Assembly (NCBI GenBank): GCA_002296885.1 | Contig: DBIH01000127.1 | Span: 1 to 28,299 of the forward strand | Source: Flavobacterium sp. UBA807 | Lineage (GTDB): Bacteria; Bacteroidota; Bacteroidia; Flavobacteriales; Flavobacteriaceae | Length of the DNA: 28,299 nt | Reading direction: 5' to 3' | Shown here: positions 7,001 through 15,633 of the stretch, piece by piece | Position numbering within the stretch: the stretch's first letter is position 1 | Layout: every line of letters starts with the position of its first letter | Program-made: the position numbers and the translations under genes | The notes under the pieces: model-generated | Told to the model about the DNA's origin: nothing | Database searches by the model: none | The model's input: the letters and a program-made list of their open reading frames with translations, nothing else

Positions 7001-8406
7001 CAGCTTTTGTAGCATCATTGGGTTTTTTACCCATGGCATTAAGCAACGGTGCCGGTGCCGAAGTACAACGTCCGTTAGCTACAGTCGTTATTGGTGGATT
7101 GTTGATTGCTACTTTTTTAACGCTTTTTGTCCTACCCATTTTATACATCACATTCGAAAAAGGAATTAAAATTAAATTCTTTGCTAAAAGTGCCACATTG
7201 ATAGTTCTACTCCTATCGCTTTCAATGACAACAGCTCAAGCACAAAATCCAATTCGCCTTGATGCTGCTCTGGAAACTGCGCTTAAAAACAATACATCTA
7301 TTAAGAATGAGCGTTTAAAATCGGAATATCAAAAACAATTAATCAAAACGGCTACCAATTTACCGGCAACAAACATCATTGGGGATTATGGTCAGATTAA
7401 TAGTTTTTACAACGATAACCGAATTGGCATCACTCAATCGTTCAATTTCCCAACTGTATACAGCCGTCAAAAGCAACTATACACCGAAGAATGGAAAACA
7501 GCGACTTTAAATGTAGCTTTGAAAGAAGCCGAATTGAAAAAAGAAGTCACGCAACTCTTTTATTCATTAGTCTATTTGTCCGAAAAAGAAAGCTTACTGC
7601 AAAGAAGCGATAGTCTTTTTGCTGCATTTGCTCAAAAGGCTACGCTTAGGTTTAAGAAAGGTGAAAGCAATATTTTGGAAAAAACCACAGCCGAAACCCA
7701 ACAAGGTAATATCAAATCGCAATTAGTGCAATTGCAACAGGAGAAAGCTGTCTTGCAAAGTCGATTCCTGTTGCTTTTAAATTCAGAAAACAAAGTCATT
7801 CCACATGCAGACAAACTAAAATTGGATTTGAATTTTGCTGCAGATAGTACTTTAGTAGCCAAACATCCAACCGTTCAAGTTTTGGAACAACAGAAAAAAG
7901 TGAGCATAGCTTCTACTAAAACTGAACGGGCAAAGTTGTTACCCAGCATTACCTTAGGTTATAATAGTGCTACCATCACCGGAACCGGAGCAGATAATGT
8001 CTTGTATGACAAGTCTACCCGGTTTCAATCGGCGCAATTTGGCTTGGGGATTCCGTTATTTGGCGGAGCTCAAAAAGCCAAAATCAAAGCTTCTAAAATA
8101 GCGGAAACCATAGCTGAAAATGAATTTCAAAAAGGTAAATTAGAAATACAGCAACAGTTTTCAAATGCGAAATCTCAGTATGAAAAAAGCTTGGAGCGGT
8201 TAGAATATTATGAAAAAACCGCTTTACCTAATGCCAAAATAATTAGTGCAACGGCCAACAAGCAATTTTACAACGGTGAAATCAATTATTTAGATTGGGT
8301 GATGCTTATCCATCAAAGCATTGCAATACAAAGCGATTATATCAATGCGATAAATCAGTATAATGATGCCATCATTCAACTCAACTATCTAACTTCAAAA
8401 AATTAA
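4054..8406 (+). CDS. CzcA-type heavy-metal RND pump fused to a TolC-type outer-membrane channel
   Basis: A 1450-residue fusion. Residues 1 to about 1040 are a complete RND transporter: an N-terminal helix, two periplasmic loops, and transmembrane helix 4 with the HME-class motif DFGLIVDGAVIIVE (D401, D407, E414). That form is typical of divalent-cation pumps (CzcA-like), while Cu/Ag pumps such as CusA carry a different helix-4 sequence. The periplasmic TDPMPMEASD segment also resembles CzcA. At about 1043-1063 there is a signal-peptide-like stretch, IVLLLSLSMTTAQAQ. Residues 1065-1450 are then a TolC-family outer-membrane factor with long coiled-coil-like stretches. RND-TolC fusions of this size are known in Bacteroidota. 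It should export metal from periplasm or cytoplasm with the adaptor encoded 4 bases downstream. The cation is inferred, probably Zn/Co/Cd/Ni class. Confidence 0.93.
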   Translation: MLNKIIEFSVRNKLLVGLMVIALVGYGVYQTTKLPIDAVPDITNNQVQVITIAPSFGATDIERLVTFPIEQANTNISGLKEIRSFSRFGLSLVTIVFDDETDIYWARQQVAERLQKVQTQIPQGIGNPELGPVSTGLGEIYQYVVRPKKGYEKKYNETELRTIQDWIVRRQLLGVKGVAEVSSFGGKLKQYEIAVNPNKLQSYGITIADVFTAVEKNNQNTGGSYIEKGATSLFIRSEGLIGKPEDIENTAIKTGKSGTPLFIRDVADVKISYATRYGAMCYNDEGEVSGAVVMMLKGANSSDVIKNVKERVAQIQKTLPEGVIIEPFLDRTKMVNNAIGTVEHNLLEGALIVIFVLVLFLGNFRAGLLVASVIPLAMLFAIILMNTFGVSGNLMSLGALDFGLIVDGAVIIVEAVMHQLTHSKKFNKLEELSQSKMDKTVESSAGKMMNSAVFGQIIILIVYLPIFTLEGIEGKMFKPMAQTVAFALLGAFLLSLTYIPMMSALFLSKKIKHQPNLSDRLMIWVEIKYQHALNKILSYPKTVITTVVSLFVLAIITLSFLGGEFIPALEEGDFAVDTRVLTGSNLTTTIESTQKAAHILKTQFPEVEKVVTKIGSGEVPTDPMPMEASDMMVVMKDKSEWTSAKTFDEMAAKMGKALEDVPGITAGFQYPVQMRFNELMTGARQDVVCKIFGENLDTLAVYAQKLGKVVNTVEGTQNLFIEPVTGMPQVVIDYNRNTIAQYHLSIDDINKVVNTAFAGQTTGLVFEGEKRFDLVVRLNTNQRKDLEDIQNLLIPTLQGTQIPLSLLAHVSIKNGPNQIQREDAKRRIVVGFNVKGRDVQSIVNELQQKVDAQIKLPTGYYTTYGGAFENLNKAKQRLMIAVPVSLLLIFLLLFFAFNSVKQGLLIYSAIPLSAIGGIFFLALRGMPFSISAGVGFIALFGVAVLNGIVLISEFNQLKEEGMTDLHRIVLMGTKVRLRPVLMTAFVASLGFLPMALSNGAGAEVQRPLATVVIGGLLIATFLTLFVLPILYITFEKGIKIKFFAKSATLIVLLLSLSMTTAQAQNPIRLDAALETALKNNTSIKNERLKSEYQKQLIKTATNLPATNIIGDYGQINSFYNDNRIGITQSFNFPTVYSRQKQLYTEEWKTATLNVALKEAELKKEVTQLFYSLVYLSEKESLLQRSDSLFAAFAQKATLRFKKGESNILEKTTAETQQGNIKSQLVQLQQEKAVLQSRFLLLLNSENKVIPHADKLKLDLNFAADSTLVAKHPTVQVLEQQKKVSIASTKTERAKLLPSITLGYNSATITGTGADNVLYDKSTRFQSAQFGLGIPLFGGAQKAKIKASKIAETIAENEFQKGKLEIQQQFSNAKSQYEKSLERLEYYEKTALPNAKIISATANKQFYNGEINYLDWVMLIHQSIAIQSDYINAINQYNDAIIQLNYLTSKN

Positions 8407-8410
8407 TCCT

Positions 8411-9541
8411 ATGAAAAATATACTTATATTTCTATTCGGCTTCCTTATTTTGGGTTGTCAATCCAAAAAAGAAGAAGCTGTTACCGATTCTAAAACAATC
8501 ACTGAATCTGTAATAACACTTACAGAAGCGCAACTAAAAAATGCTTCTTTAACCACAGGAAATTTGGAAAAAAAATCGGTTTCATCTGTTTTAAAAGTGA
8601 ACGGACAAATTGATGTACCGCCACAAAACTTAGTTTCAATCAGTATGCCATTAGGCGGTTATCTAAAATCGACCAAATTACTCCCTGGAATGCACATCAA
8701 CAAAGGCGAAGTCATTGCCACTATGGAAGATCAACAATATGTGCAGTTGCAACAAGATTATCTGACCACAAAGTCGCGCTTATCTTTTGCCGAGAAAGAA
8801 TATGATCGTCAAAAAGAGCTGAATCAAAGTCAAGCGAGCAGTGACAAAGTATATCAAATGGCTGACGCCGATTATAAAACCCTTAGAATTACTTTGAGTG
8901 CATTAGGAGAAAAACTGAAATTGATTAATATCAATCCGAATGTATTAACCGAAAAAACTATTTCTAAAAGCGTCAACATCTATGCGCCAATTAATGGTTT
9001 TGTATCGAAAGTAAATGTAAACATCGGAAAATATGTGAATCCTGCAGATGTATTGTTTGAACTCATTAATCCAACAGATATTCATTTGAACTTAAAGGTT
9101 TTTGAAAAAGACATTACCAAATTATCCATTGGTCAAAAACTGGTAGCCTACACTAATAATCAACCGGAAAACAAACATAAGTGTGAAATCATTCTAATAA
9201 GCAAAGACTTATCGGTTGACGAACATTCGGCTGATGTACATTGCCATTTTGAAAATTATGATAAAACGCTTTTGCCTGGTATGTACATGAATGCCGAAAT
9301 TGAAGTGAAAAGTAATGATGCGTTAACGCTACCTGAAGATGCTATCGTTGCTTATGATGGAAAAGAGTATGTGTTTGTGGTTATGGATAAAACTAATTTT
9401 AGGATTGCCGAAGTGAAAACGGGTACCAGTGAAAATGGTTTTGTTGAAATTGTAAATGGAGATAAATTTTCCAATAAAAGTATCGTAATCAAAGGTGCTT
9501 ACACTCTTTTAATGAAACTTAAAAACAAATCCGACGAATAG
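8411..9541 (+). CDS. RND periplasmic adaptor lipoprotein (CusB/CzcB type)
   Basis: A 376-residue membrane-fusion protein. The signal peptide ends in lipobox ILGC, with Cys16 as the lipidated residue. The order is the usual one: first beta/lipoyl half (about 70-105), alpha-helical hairpin (about 105-165), second lipoyl half with APINGFVSKVNV (about 190-205), then beta-barrel and membrane-proximal domains to the end. It starts 4 bases after the pump-channel fusion and will link the pump in the inner membrane to its channel domain. It has no extra N-terminal His-rich metal-binding region of the kind some CzcB proteins carry. It is the last gene of the operon, with a strong terminator directly after the stop. 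Confidence 0.92.
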   Translation: MKNILIFLFGFLILGCQSKKEEAVTDSKTITESVITLTEAQLKNASLTTGNLEKKSVSSVLKVNGQIDVPPQNLVSISMPLGGYLKSTKLLPGMHINKGEVIATMEDQQYVQLQQDYLTTKSRLSFAEKEYDRQKELNQSQASSDKVYQMADADYKTLRITLSALGEKLKLININPNVLTEKTISKSVNIYAPINGFVSKVNVNIGKYVNPADVLFELINPTDIHLNLKVFEKDITKLSIGQKLVAYTNNQPENKHKCEIILISKDLSVDEHSADVHCHFENYDKTLLPGMYMNAEIEVKSNDALTLPEDAIVAYDGKEYVFVVMDKTNFRIAEVKTGTSENGFVEIVNGDKFSNKSIVIKGAYTLLMKLKNKSDE

Positions 9542-9546
9542 ATGTA

Positions 9547-9572
9547 AATCCCTCCTCCGAGGGATTTTTTTT
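9547..9572 (+). terminator. Intrinsic terminator of the Czc-type operon
   Basis: A perfect 8-pair stem, AATCCCTC with GAGGGATT, around a CTCC loop, followed immediately by a T run. It begins 6 bases after the adaptor stop codon. Confidence 0.92.
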
Positions 9573-9584
9573 GCTGTGTGACAA

Positions 9585-9597
9585 TAGTTACTGACTA
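9585..9597. promoter_or_regulatory. Imperfect palindrome, possible operator for the second RND operon
   Basis: TAGTTACTGACTA is symmetric in 5 of 6 pairs around a central C and lies 17 bases upstream of the -7 element at 9614, a position where a repressor would block RNA polymerase. This is only a positional guess; no regulator gene is visible nearby. Confidence 0.2.
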
Positions 9598-9613
9598 GCA
9601 ATAATCACCTCCC

Positions 9614-9621
9614 TAATTTTG
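9614..9621 (+). promoter_or_regulatory. Candidate Bacteroidota -7 promoter element
   Basis: TAATTTTG matches TAnnTTTG and lies 23 bases before the ATG of the TolC gene, just after the previous operon's terminator, so a promoter is needed here. The -33 element is weak: CTG at 9591-9593 with a 20-base spacer is the best match. Confidence 0.5.
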
Positions 9622-9644
9622 CTTCATAATTCAGAAGTACAATT

Positions 9645-10955
9645 ATGAAACATCAATTTCTTATCTCCATCGGAATTTTAAGTTGCTCACTTTTTACCTA
9701 TGGTCAGGATACTATAGCTGTATCTAAAAAAGACATCCTGGAAAAAGTCTCCGATAAAAATCTACAAATCCAATTAGCACAAAAAAACTATCAATCCGCC
9801 AAAGCCGATTACCAACAATCCAATGCACTCTTTTTGCCCAACATTACAGCAAACCACACCGCTATATCAACTACCAACCCATTAATGGCTTTTGGTTCCA
9901 AACTCAATCAGGAAATACTAACAGCTTCCGACTTTAATCCGGCACTGTTAAACGACCCGGCCAAAACTAAAAACTTTGCTACGGTTATTAGCGTACAACA
10001 GCCTCTATTAAATGCAGACGGACTTTACGAAAGAAAAGCAGCATACGCTAAAATGCAGGCCTATCAATTGCAAACCGAACGTACTAAGGAATACATGCAA
10101 CTGGAAGTAAGTAAAGCCTATATGCAATTACAATTGGCTTACAAAGCCGTTACCGTTTTGACCAAAGCCGAAAGTACAGCTAAAGCCAATTTGATATTAA
10201 TTAATAATTATTTTAAACAAGGATTGGTGCAAAAAACAGATGTTTTAAATGTTCAAATTCGGGTAAGTGATGTTAGTAATCAATTACAATATGCAAAAAG
10301 CAACATTCAAAACGCTTCAGATTATTTAGGCTTTTTATTAAATGAAGACTACAAAAACAAAATCTACAAACCTTCGGAAGAATTAGAAAATACGATAAGT
10401 GTAACCCAAGTAACCACTGAAGTTTCTGAAAACCGAAAAGACATTCAAGCCATGACGTTATCAACATCGGCTTATCAAAAAATGTATCTGTCAAGCAAAA
10501 TGAATTTTCTGCCAAGATTAAATGCTTTTGGTAGTTATGAATTATATGATCAAACGTTATTTGGCACCAGAGCCAAAGGATATACAGTGGGCGCACAATT
10601 ATCCTGGAGCGTTTTCGACGTCTATAAATCCATTGGCAAAATGGCCAAAGCCAAAGCCGATTTTCAAAAAGCTACTATAGAAACCGAAGAATACAAAAAA
10701 CAAAGCCAACTAGAAGTCAACAAAACGAATCGTCAGTTACTCGACTCCGAAAACAAAGTGAAATTATCGCAATTAGCTTTTGAGCAATCGCAGGAAGCCT
10801 ACAGAATTCGCCAAAACAGATTTGCACAAGGCTTAGAAAAAACAACCGATCTACTACAGTCAGAAACCCAAATGATTCAAAAAGAACTAGAACATTTACA
10901 AGCCGTTTTCGAATACAATTTCACCAAACAGTATTTACAATTTTTAACCAATTAA
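9645..10955 (+). CDS. TolC-family outer-membrane efflux channel
   Basis: A 436-residue protein with a signal peptide (core at residues 5-17, cleavage probably after TYG at 20). It contains two TolC repeats built of long heptad-rich helices (for example residues 45-65, 130-190, 320-350 and 365-425) and short beta-hairpin segments such as FLPRLNAFGSYELY, which form the outer-membrane barrel. It functions as a trimeric outer-membrane exit duct. It is the first gene of the second RND operon (order channel, adaptor, pump). This differs from the first system, where the channel is fused to the pump. Confidence 0.92.
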   Translation: MKHQFLISIGILSCSLFTYGQDTIAVSKKDILEKVSDKNLQIQLAQKNYQSAKADYQQSNALFLPNITANHTAISTTNPLMAFGSKLNQEILTASDFNPALLNDPAKTKNFATVISVQQPLLNADGLYERKAAYAKMQAYQLQTERTKEYMQLEVSKAYMQLQLAYKAVTVLTKAESTAKANLILINNYFKQGLVQKTDVLNVQIRVSDVSNQLQYAKSNIQNASDYLGFLLNEDYKNKIYKPSEELENTISVTQVTTEVSENRKDIQAMTLSTSAYQKMYLSSKMNFLPRLNAFGSYELYDQTLFGTRAKGYTVGAQLSWSVFDVYKSIGKMAKAKADFQKATIETEEYKKQSQLEVNKTNRQLLDSENKVKLSQLAFEQSQEAYRIRQNRFAQGLEKTTDLLQSETQMIQKELEHLQAVFEYNFTKQYLQFLTN

Positions 10956-10957
10956 TC

Positions 10958-12049
10958 ATGAAAAAGATATATCTACCATTACTCACAATAGGATTAACCA
11001 TGCTAATTTCCTGCGGAAAGACGAAAAAAGAAGTAGTCAATACTGAAACCGCTATTTCCGTAAAAGTAAGTGGCGTTGCAGCTGACAACAATCCTAATTT
11101 TGTTTCAGCCAGCGGTAAGATTGAAGCCGAAAACAGTGCCAATGTTTCTACCCGAATGATGGGTTATGTAACCAAGGTAAATGTCAAAGTCGGACAAAAA
11201 GTAAGTGCAGGTCAGCTTTTAGTAAGTATAAACAATACTGATTTACAAGCCAAAAAAGCACAGGTGGATGCCTCAATACTTCAGGCTACAGCTGCCTACA
11301 ATAATGCCAAAAAAGATTTCGACCGATTTACAGCCTTATTCAACCAGCAAAGCGCTTCCCAAAAAGAACTGGATGATATGACCTCACGCTATGAAATGGC
11401 AAAAGCAGGTCTGGAAGGAGCCAAACAAATGCGTAACGAAGTCATGGCGCAGTTTTCCTACTCCAATATTACCGCTCCATTCTCGGGCGAAGTGACCAAC
11501 ACTTTTGTAAAAGAAGGCGATATGGCCAATCCCGGAATGCCATTAGTCAGTATCGAAGGAGCTTCACATTTACAAGTAACTGCTACGGTCTCGGAAAGTG
11601 ATATTACTTCCATTCAAAACGGCATGAGCGTAAAAGTTTTAGTAAAATCTTCTAATCAGGAATTGACCGGAAAAGTGATTGAAGTTAGTGGCTCGGCAAA
11701 AAATACAGGGGGGCAATATTTGGTCAAAATCAATTTAAATAACAATACTACTAAAGTGCTATCGGGCATGTTTGTCAATGTGCAGTTTCCATTGGTTAGT
11801 AAAAAACAAACGACTACAAACTCCGCCACAGCTCAAGTTGTAGTGCCCGAAAGTGCTTTAATACACCAAGGACAATTAACCGGAATTTATACCATTGGCA
11901 ACAAGGATATTGCCATATTAAGATGGTTACGCATTGGCAAAACCTATGGTAATCAGGTTGAAGTCTTATCCGGTTTATCAGCTAACGAACAATACATCCT
12001 TTCAGCCGAAGGCAAGTTATACAATGGAGCCAAGGTGAAAATAGACTAA
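10958..12049 (+). CDS. RND periplasmic adaptor lipoprotein (AcrA/HlyD type)
   Basis: A 363-residue adaptor starting 2 bases after the TolC gene stop. Lipobox LISC places the lipidated cysteine at residue 19. Domains in order are a lipoyl half with VSTRMMGYVTKVNVKVGQKV (about 65-85), a helical hairpin (about 95-165), the second lipoyl half with ITAPFSGEVTN (about 172-182), then beta-barrel and membrane-proximal regions. It should bridge the pump encoded downstream to the TolC channel encoded upstream. Nothing in the sequence shows the substrate. Confidence 0.92.
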   Translation: MKKIYLPLLTIGLTMLISCGKTKKEVVNTETAISVKVSGVAADNNPNFVSASGKIEAENSANVSTRMMGYVTKVNVKVGQKVSAGQLLVSINNTDLQAKKAQVDASILQATAAYNNAKKDFDRFTALFNQQSASQKELDDMTSRYEMAKAGLEGAKQMRNEVMAQFSYSNITAPFSGEVTNTFVKEGDMANPGMPLVSIEGASHLQVTATVSESDITSIQNGMSVKVLVKSSNQELTGKVIEVSGSAKNTGGQYLVKINLNNNTTKVLSGMFVNVQFPLVSKKQTTTNSATAQVVVPESALIHQGQLTGIYTIGNKDIAILRWLRIGKTYGNQVEVLSGLSANEQYILSAEGKLYNGAKVKID

Positions 12050-12093
12050 ATCATTTTCCAATCATCTTATTTTCAAATTTTCAAATCAAGATT

Positions 12094-15000
12094 ATGCAAG
12101 AAGGTATATCAGGTAAAATCGCCCATTTTTTCATTCACTCTAAATTAACGATTTTGTTAATGGTGGGGTTGATGATAATTGGCGTATATAGTTCATTCTT
12201 AATTCCACGTGAAGAAGAACCACAAATTAATGTGCCAATGGCCGATATCATGGTGGGTTACCCCGGTGCCAATCCAACAGAAGTAGAAAGCCGCGTGGTC
12301 AAACCGCTGGAAAAAATCCTCTCCAACATCAAAGGCGTAGAACATGTACACAGTATGGCAATGAACGGTCAAGCCATGTTGATAGTGCAATTTTATGTTG
12401 GGCAAGACGTAGAACGTTCTTATGTAAAACTATACGACGAACTGGCCAAGCACGAAAATATGTTTCCACAAGGGGTTTACAAACCTATTGTAAAAACACG
12501 ATCAATCGATGATGTCCCAATGCTGGGTTTGACCTTATGGAGTGATAAATTGAATGATTTTGAGTTACGCCAAATTGCCGAAGAAGTCACTTCGGAAGTA
12601 GAAAAAGTAAAGGATGTTGCCATCACTCGCGAAATTGGAGGACGAAATCGTGAAGTGAAAGTAGTCTTAGACAAGGATAAAATGGCTGAAAACGGTGTAG
12701 ATGCTCTGGGCATAATGCAAATGATTCAGGCCAATAACGGCAGTTCACAATCGGGTAGTTTTGTAAATAGCGATAAAGAATATTTAGTTACCACTGGGCA
12801 ATTTTTAAAATCTTCGGAAGATGTAGAAAATTTAGTTGTTGGTGTCAATGCCAATTTACCGGTCTATTTAAAACAAGTAGCCAAAGTTGAAGATGGTCCA
12901 TCCACTCCAAGCAGCTACGTATCCTTTGGCTATGGCAAGACCAATGAAAAATTCAAAACAGCAAAATCTGAATATCCTGCGGTAACTATTTCTATCGGAA
13001 AAGTAAAAGGAGCCGATGCCATGAAGATATCCGAAAAGATATTAGAACATATCAACCAATTAAAGAAAACCATTATAACCAATGATGTTCACGTAGAAGT
13101 AACCCGTAATTATGGAGAAACTGCATCAGACAAAGTAGGCGAATTACTAATGCACTTAGGTATTGCCATTATTGCCGTTACACTTTTAGTGATTTTGGCC
13201 ATGGGCTGGCGCGGTGGATTAGTAGTATTCTTTTCAGTACCACTCACTTTTGCTCTGACCTTATTTGCTTATTATTTATTGGGTTATACTCTAAACAGAA
13301 TTACGCTTTTCGCTTTAGTTTTCGTGGTTGGAATTGTAGTAGATGACAGTATTATCATCGCCGAGAACATGCACCGCCATTTCAAAATGAAGCGACTGCC
13401 ATTCAAACAAGCTGCAATCTATGCGATTAATGAAGTAGGTAATCCAACGATATTAGCAACTTTCACCGTAATTGCTGCAATATTACCAATGGCTTTTGTA
13501 TCAGGAATGATGGGACCTTATATGAGTCCGATGCCTATTGGAGCATCAATTGCAATGCTGCTTTCCTTGTTTGTTGCACTAACGGTTACACCCTATTTAG
13601 GTTATCATTTATTACAGGAAAAAGACGAACAACAACACAAAGCCGAGCAAGGATTAGAAACATCATTTATTTATAAAATATACAACAAACTCGAAAGACC
13701 ATTATTAGAAAGCAGTAAAAAACGCCGCCTTTTAGTAGGGATTACCGTCTTACTATTGTTGGGATCGGTAACGATGTTCTTCACCAAATCGGTAGTAGTT
13801 AAAATGCTACCCTTCGACAATAAAAACGAATTCCAAGTGGTGATTGACATGCCTGAAGGAACTACTCTGGAAAGGACCGCTGCAGTTACACAGGAAATAG
13901 CGCAATACCTTTCTACGGTTCCCGAAGTAGTAAATTATCAAAACTATATCGGAACCTCAGCACCGATTACTTTTAACGGTTTGGTACGTCATTACGATTT
14001 GCGTGGAGGTAGTAATATGGCAGACATTCAGGTAAATTTGTTACACAAAGAAGATCGAGACATGCAAAGCCACGGCATTGCTAAAGAAGTGCGTCCCGAA
14101 GTACAAAAGATTGCTAAGAAATATGGCGCGAATGTAAAAATCATTGAAGTACCTCCGGGGCCACCGGTATTATCTACATTGGTAGCAGAAATTTACGGGC
14201 CAAATTATAGAGACCAAATCAAAGTAGCCAATCAGGTTAAAGGCATTTTAGAAACTACATCGGATATCGTTGATGTTGATTGGATGACCGAAGACAACCA
14301 AACCGAATATCGTTTGGAAGTCGATAAGGAGAAAGCTATGTTGAATGGCATTGCTCCACAGCAAGTAGTAGGCAATCTGACCTACTTATTAAAAGAATAT
14401 CCTGTTTCCAATCTATATGATGAAAACTCAAACGACAATGTGGGAATAGTATTATCGCTTGATGACAAAGATAAAACTTCGTTACAGGATATTGAAAACT
14501 TAAAGATTAAAGGCAGTCGTGGCAATGTTGTTCCGGTAAGTGATTTGGTGAAAGTAGTTCAGGATACGTTACAAAAAACGATTTATAGAAAAGACCAAAA
14601 ACGGGTAGTATATGTAACAGCTGACATGGCTGGAGCATTGGAAAGTCCTGTATATGCCATTTTGGGCATGAATGAAAAGTTGCAAAAAATGAAATTGCCT
14701 AAAGGTTATAAAGTAAACGAGCTCTATATGGAGCAACCTACTGACGAAAGTGATTTCACCGTAAAATGGGATGGGGAATGGCAGATAACGTTAGAAGTTT
14801 TCCGCGATTTAGGATTGGCCTTTATGATTGTTATTGTAATTATATACATGCTGATTGTAGGTTGGTTTCAAAACTTTAAAACCCCAATGGTCATGATGAT
14901 GGCGATTCCATTATCGTTAATCGGAATTGTATTGGGACACTGGTTGTTAGGCGCATTCTTTACGGCAACTTCCTTTATCGGAATGATTGCATTGGCCGGA

Positions 15001-15285
15001 GTTATGGTACGGAACTCTGTTTTACTAATCGATTTTATTGAAATACGATTACAAGAAGGAATCCCTTTAAAACAAGCCATTATAGAAGCAGGGGCCGTAA
15101 GAACCACACCAATTTTATTAACCACGGGCGCAGTAGTAATTGGTGCCTCAATTATCCTCTTTGACCCAATATTTCAAGGATTGGCTATATCATTAGTTTT
15201 TGGTGCTATAGTATCTACAATCCTGACTTTACTAGTAGTTCCAATCATCTATTATGTAAGCGAAAGAAAAAAATGGGAGCAATAA
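12094..15285 (+). CDS. RND efflux pump, permease subunit (AcrB-like superfamily)
   Basis: A 1063-residue complete RND permease with 12 predicted membrane helices and two large periplasmic loops. Helix 4 carries VGIVVDDSIIIAEN with adjacent Asp417 and Asp418, the AcrB-type proton-relay pair, so it belongs to the drug/organic-compound side of the superfamily rather than the HME metal class. The N-terminus has IPREEEPQINVP, typical of a large, functionally undefined bacterial RND group. Genes before it encode its channel and adaptor; after it come a PII-like protein and a DUF2892 protein. That placement next to a sulfur operon raises the possibility of a sulfur-related or thiol-conjugate substrate, which is inference. 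Confidence 0.93.
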   Translation: MQEGISGKIAHFFIHSKLTILLMVGLMIIGVYSSFLIPREEEPQINVPMADIMVGYPGANPTEVESRVVKPLEKILSNIKGVEHVHSMAMNGQAMLIVQFYVGQDVERSYVKLYDELAKHENMFPQGVYKPIVKTRSIDDVPMLGLTLWSDKLNDFELRQIAEEVTSEVEKVKDVAITREIGGRNREVKVVLDKDKMAENGVDALGIMQMIQANNGSSQSGSFVNSDKEYLVTTGQFLKSSEDVENLVVGVNANLPVYLKQVAKVEDGPSTPSSYVSFGYGKTNEKFKTAKSEYPAVTISIGKVKGADAMKISEKILEHINQLKKTIITNDVHVEVTRNYGETASDKVGELLMHLGIAIIAVTLLVILAMGWRGGLVVFFSVPLTFALTLFAYYLLGYTLNRITLFALVFVVGIVVDDSIIIAENMHRHFKMKRLPFKQAAIYAINEVGNPTILATFTVIAAILPMAFVSGMMGPYMSPMPIGASIAMLLSLFVALTVTPYLGYHLLQEKDEQQHKAEQGLETSFIYKIYNKLERPLLESSKKRRLLVGITVLLLLGSVTMFFTKSVVVKMLPFDNKNEFQVVIDMPEGTTLERTAAVTQEIAQYLSTVPEVVNYQNYIGTSAPITFNGLVRHYDLRGGSNMADIQVNLLHKEDRDMQSHGIAKEVRPEVQKIAKKYGANVKIIEVPPGPPVLSTLVAEIYGPNYRDQIKVANQVKGILETTSDIVDVDWMTEDNQTEYRLEVDKEKAMLNGIAPQQVVGNLTYLLKEYPVSNLYDENSNDNVGIVLSLDDKDKTSLQDIENLKIKGSRGNVVPVSDLVKVVQDTLQKTIYRKDQKRVVYVTADMAGALESPVYAILGMNEKLQKMKLPKGYKVNELYMEQPTDESDFTVKWDGEWQITLEVFRDLGLAFMIVIVIIYMLIVGWFQNFKTPMVMMMAIPLSLIGIVLGHWLLGAFFTATSFIGMIALAGVMVRNSVLLIDFIEIRLQEGIPLKQAIIEAGAVRTTPILLTTGAVVIGASIILFDPIFQGLAISLVFGAIVSTILTLLVVPIIYYVSERKKWEQ

Positions 15286-15304
15286 TTCTTTAAAAAACAA
15301 TACA

Positions 15305-15622
15305 ATGAAATTAGTAATCATCACCTCCAGTATAGCATTTCAAAAGGATATCAAAGACATGTTGAAAAAAGCAGAAGTCAAAACGTATTCTTTTAAAGAA
15401 GTAACAGGGTACATTGATTTTTCAGATACGGCAACCCAAGAAAACTGGTTCGCTTCAGAAGTAAACGAAACCGAATCAATTCTCTTTTATGCTTTCGTTA
15501 AAAAAGAAAACGTTGACCACCTTTTTAATTTAATCTCAGAATTCAATACAACTCAAGAATCGCTTTCGCACATTCATATAGCAGTCTTAAACATCGAAAA
15601 ATCAAATAATTCAACAAACTAA
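15305..15622 (+). CDS. PII-like small protein associated with RND efflux genes
   Basis: A 105-residue protein whose predicted pattern (strand MKLVIITS, helix FQKDIKDMLKKAEV, strand, strand ILFYAFV, helix ENVDHLFNLISEF, strand HIHIAVLNIE) fits the ferredoxin-like fold of PII and CutA-type signalling proteins. It lacks the uridylylated T-loop Tyr context of classical GlnB/GlnK. A PII-like group encoded next to RND metal-efflux genes has been described (PII-NG), and the position 20 bases after the RND permease fits that. It is probably a cytosolic trimer that senses a small molecule or metal and modulates the pump. Fold and context give moderate confidence; ligand and target are unknown. Confidence 0.6.
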   Translation: MKLVIITSSIAFQKDIKDMLKKAEVKTYSFKEVTGYIDFSDTATQENWFASEVNETESILFYAFVKKENVDHLFNLISEFNTTQESLSHIHIAVLNIEKSNNSTN

Positions 15623-15633
15623 TAATCTAAAAT

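Noticed and set aside
6771..7196. 141-codon - strand open frame inside the RND pump gene
   Set aside because: It is antisense to conserved transmembrane sequence and has no recognisable product; a shadow of the pump gene.
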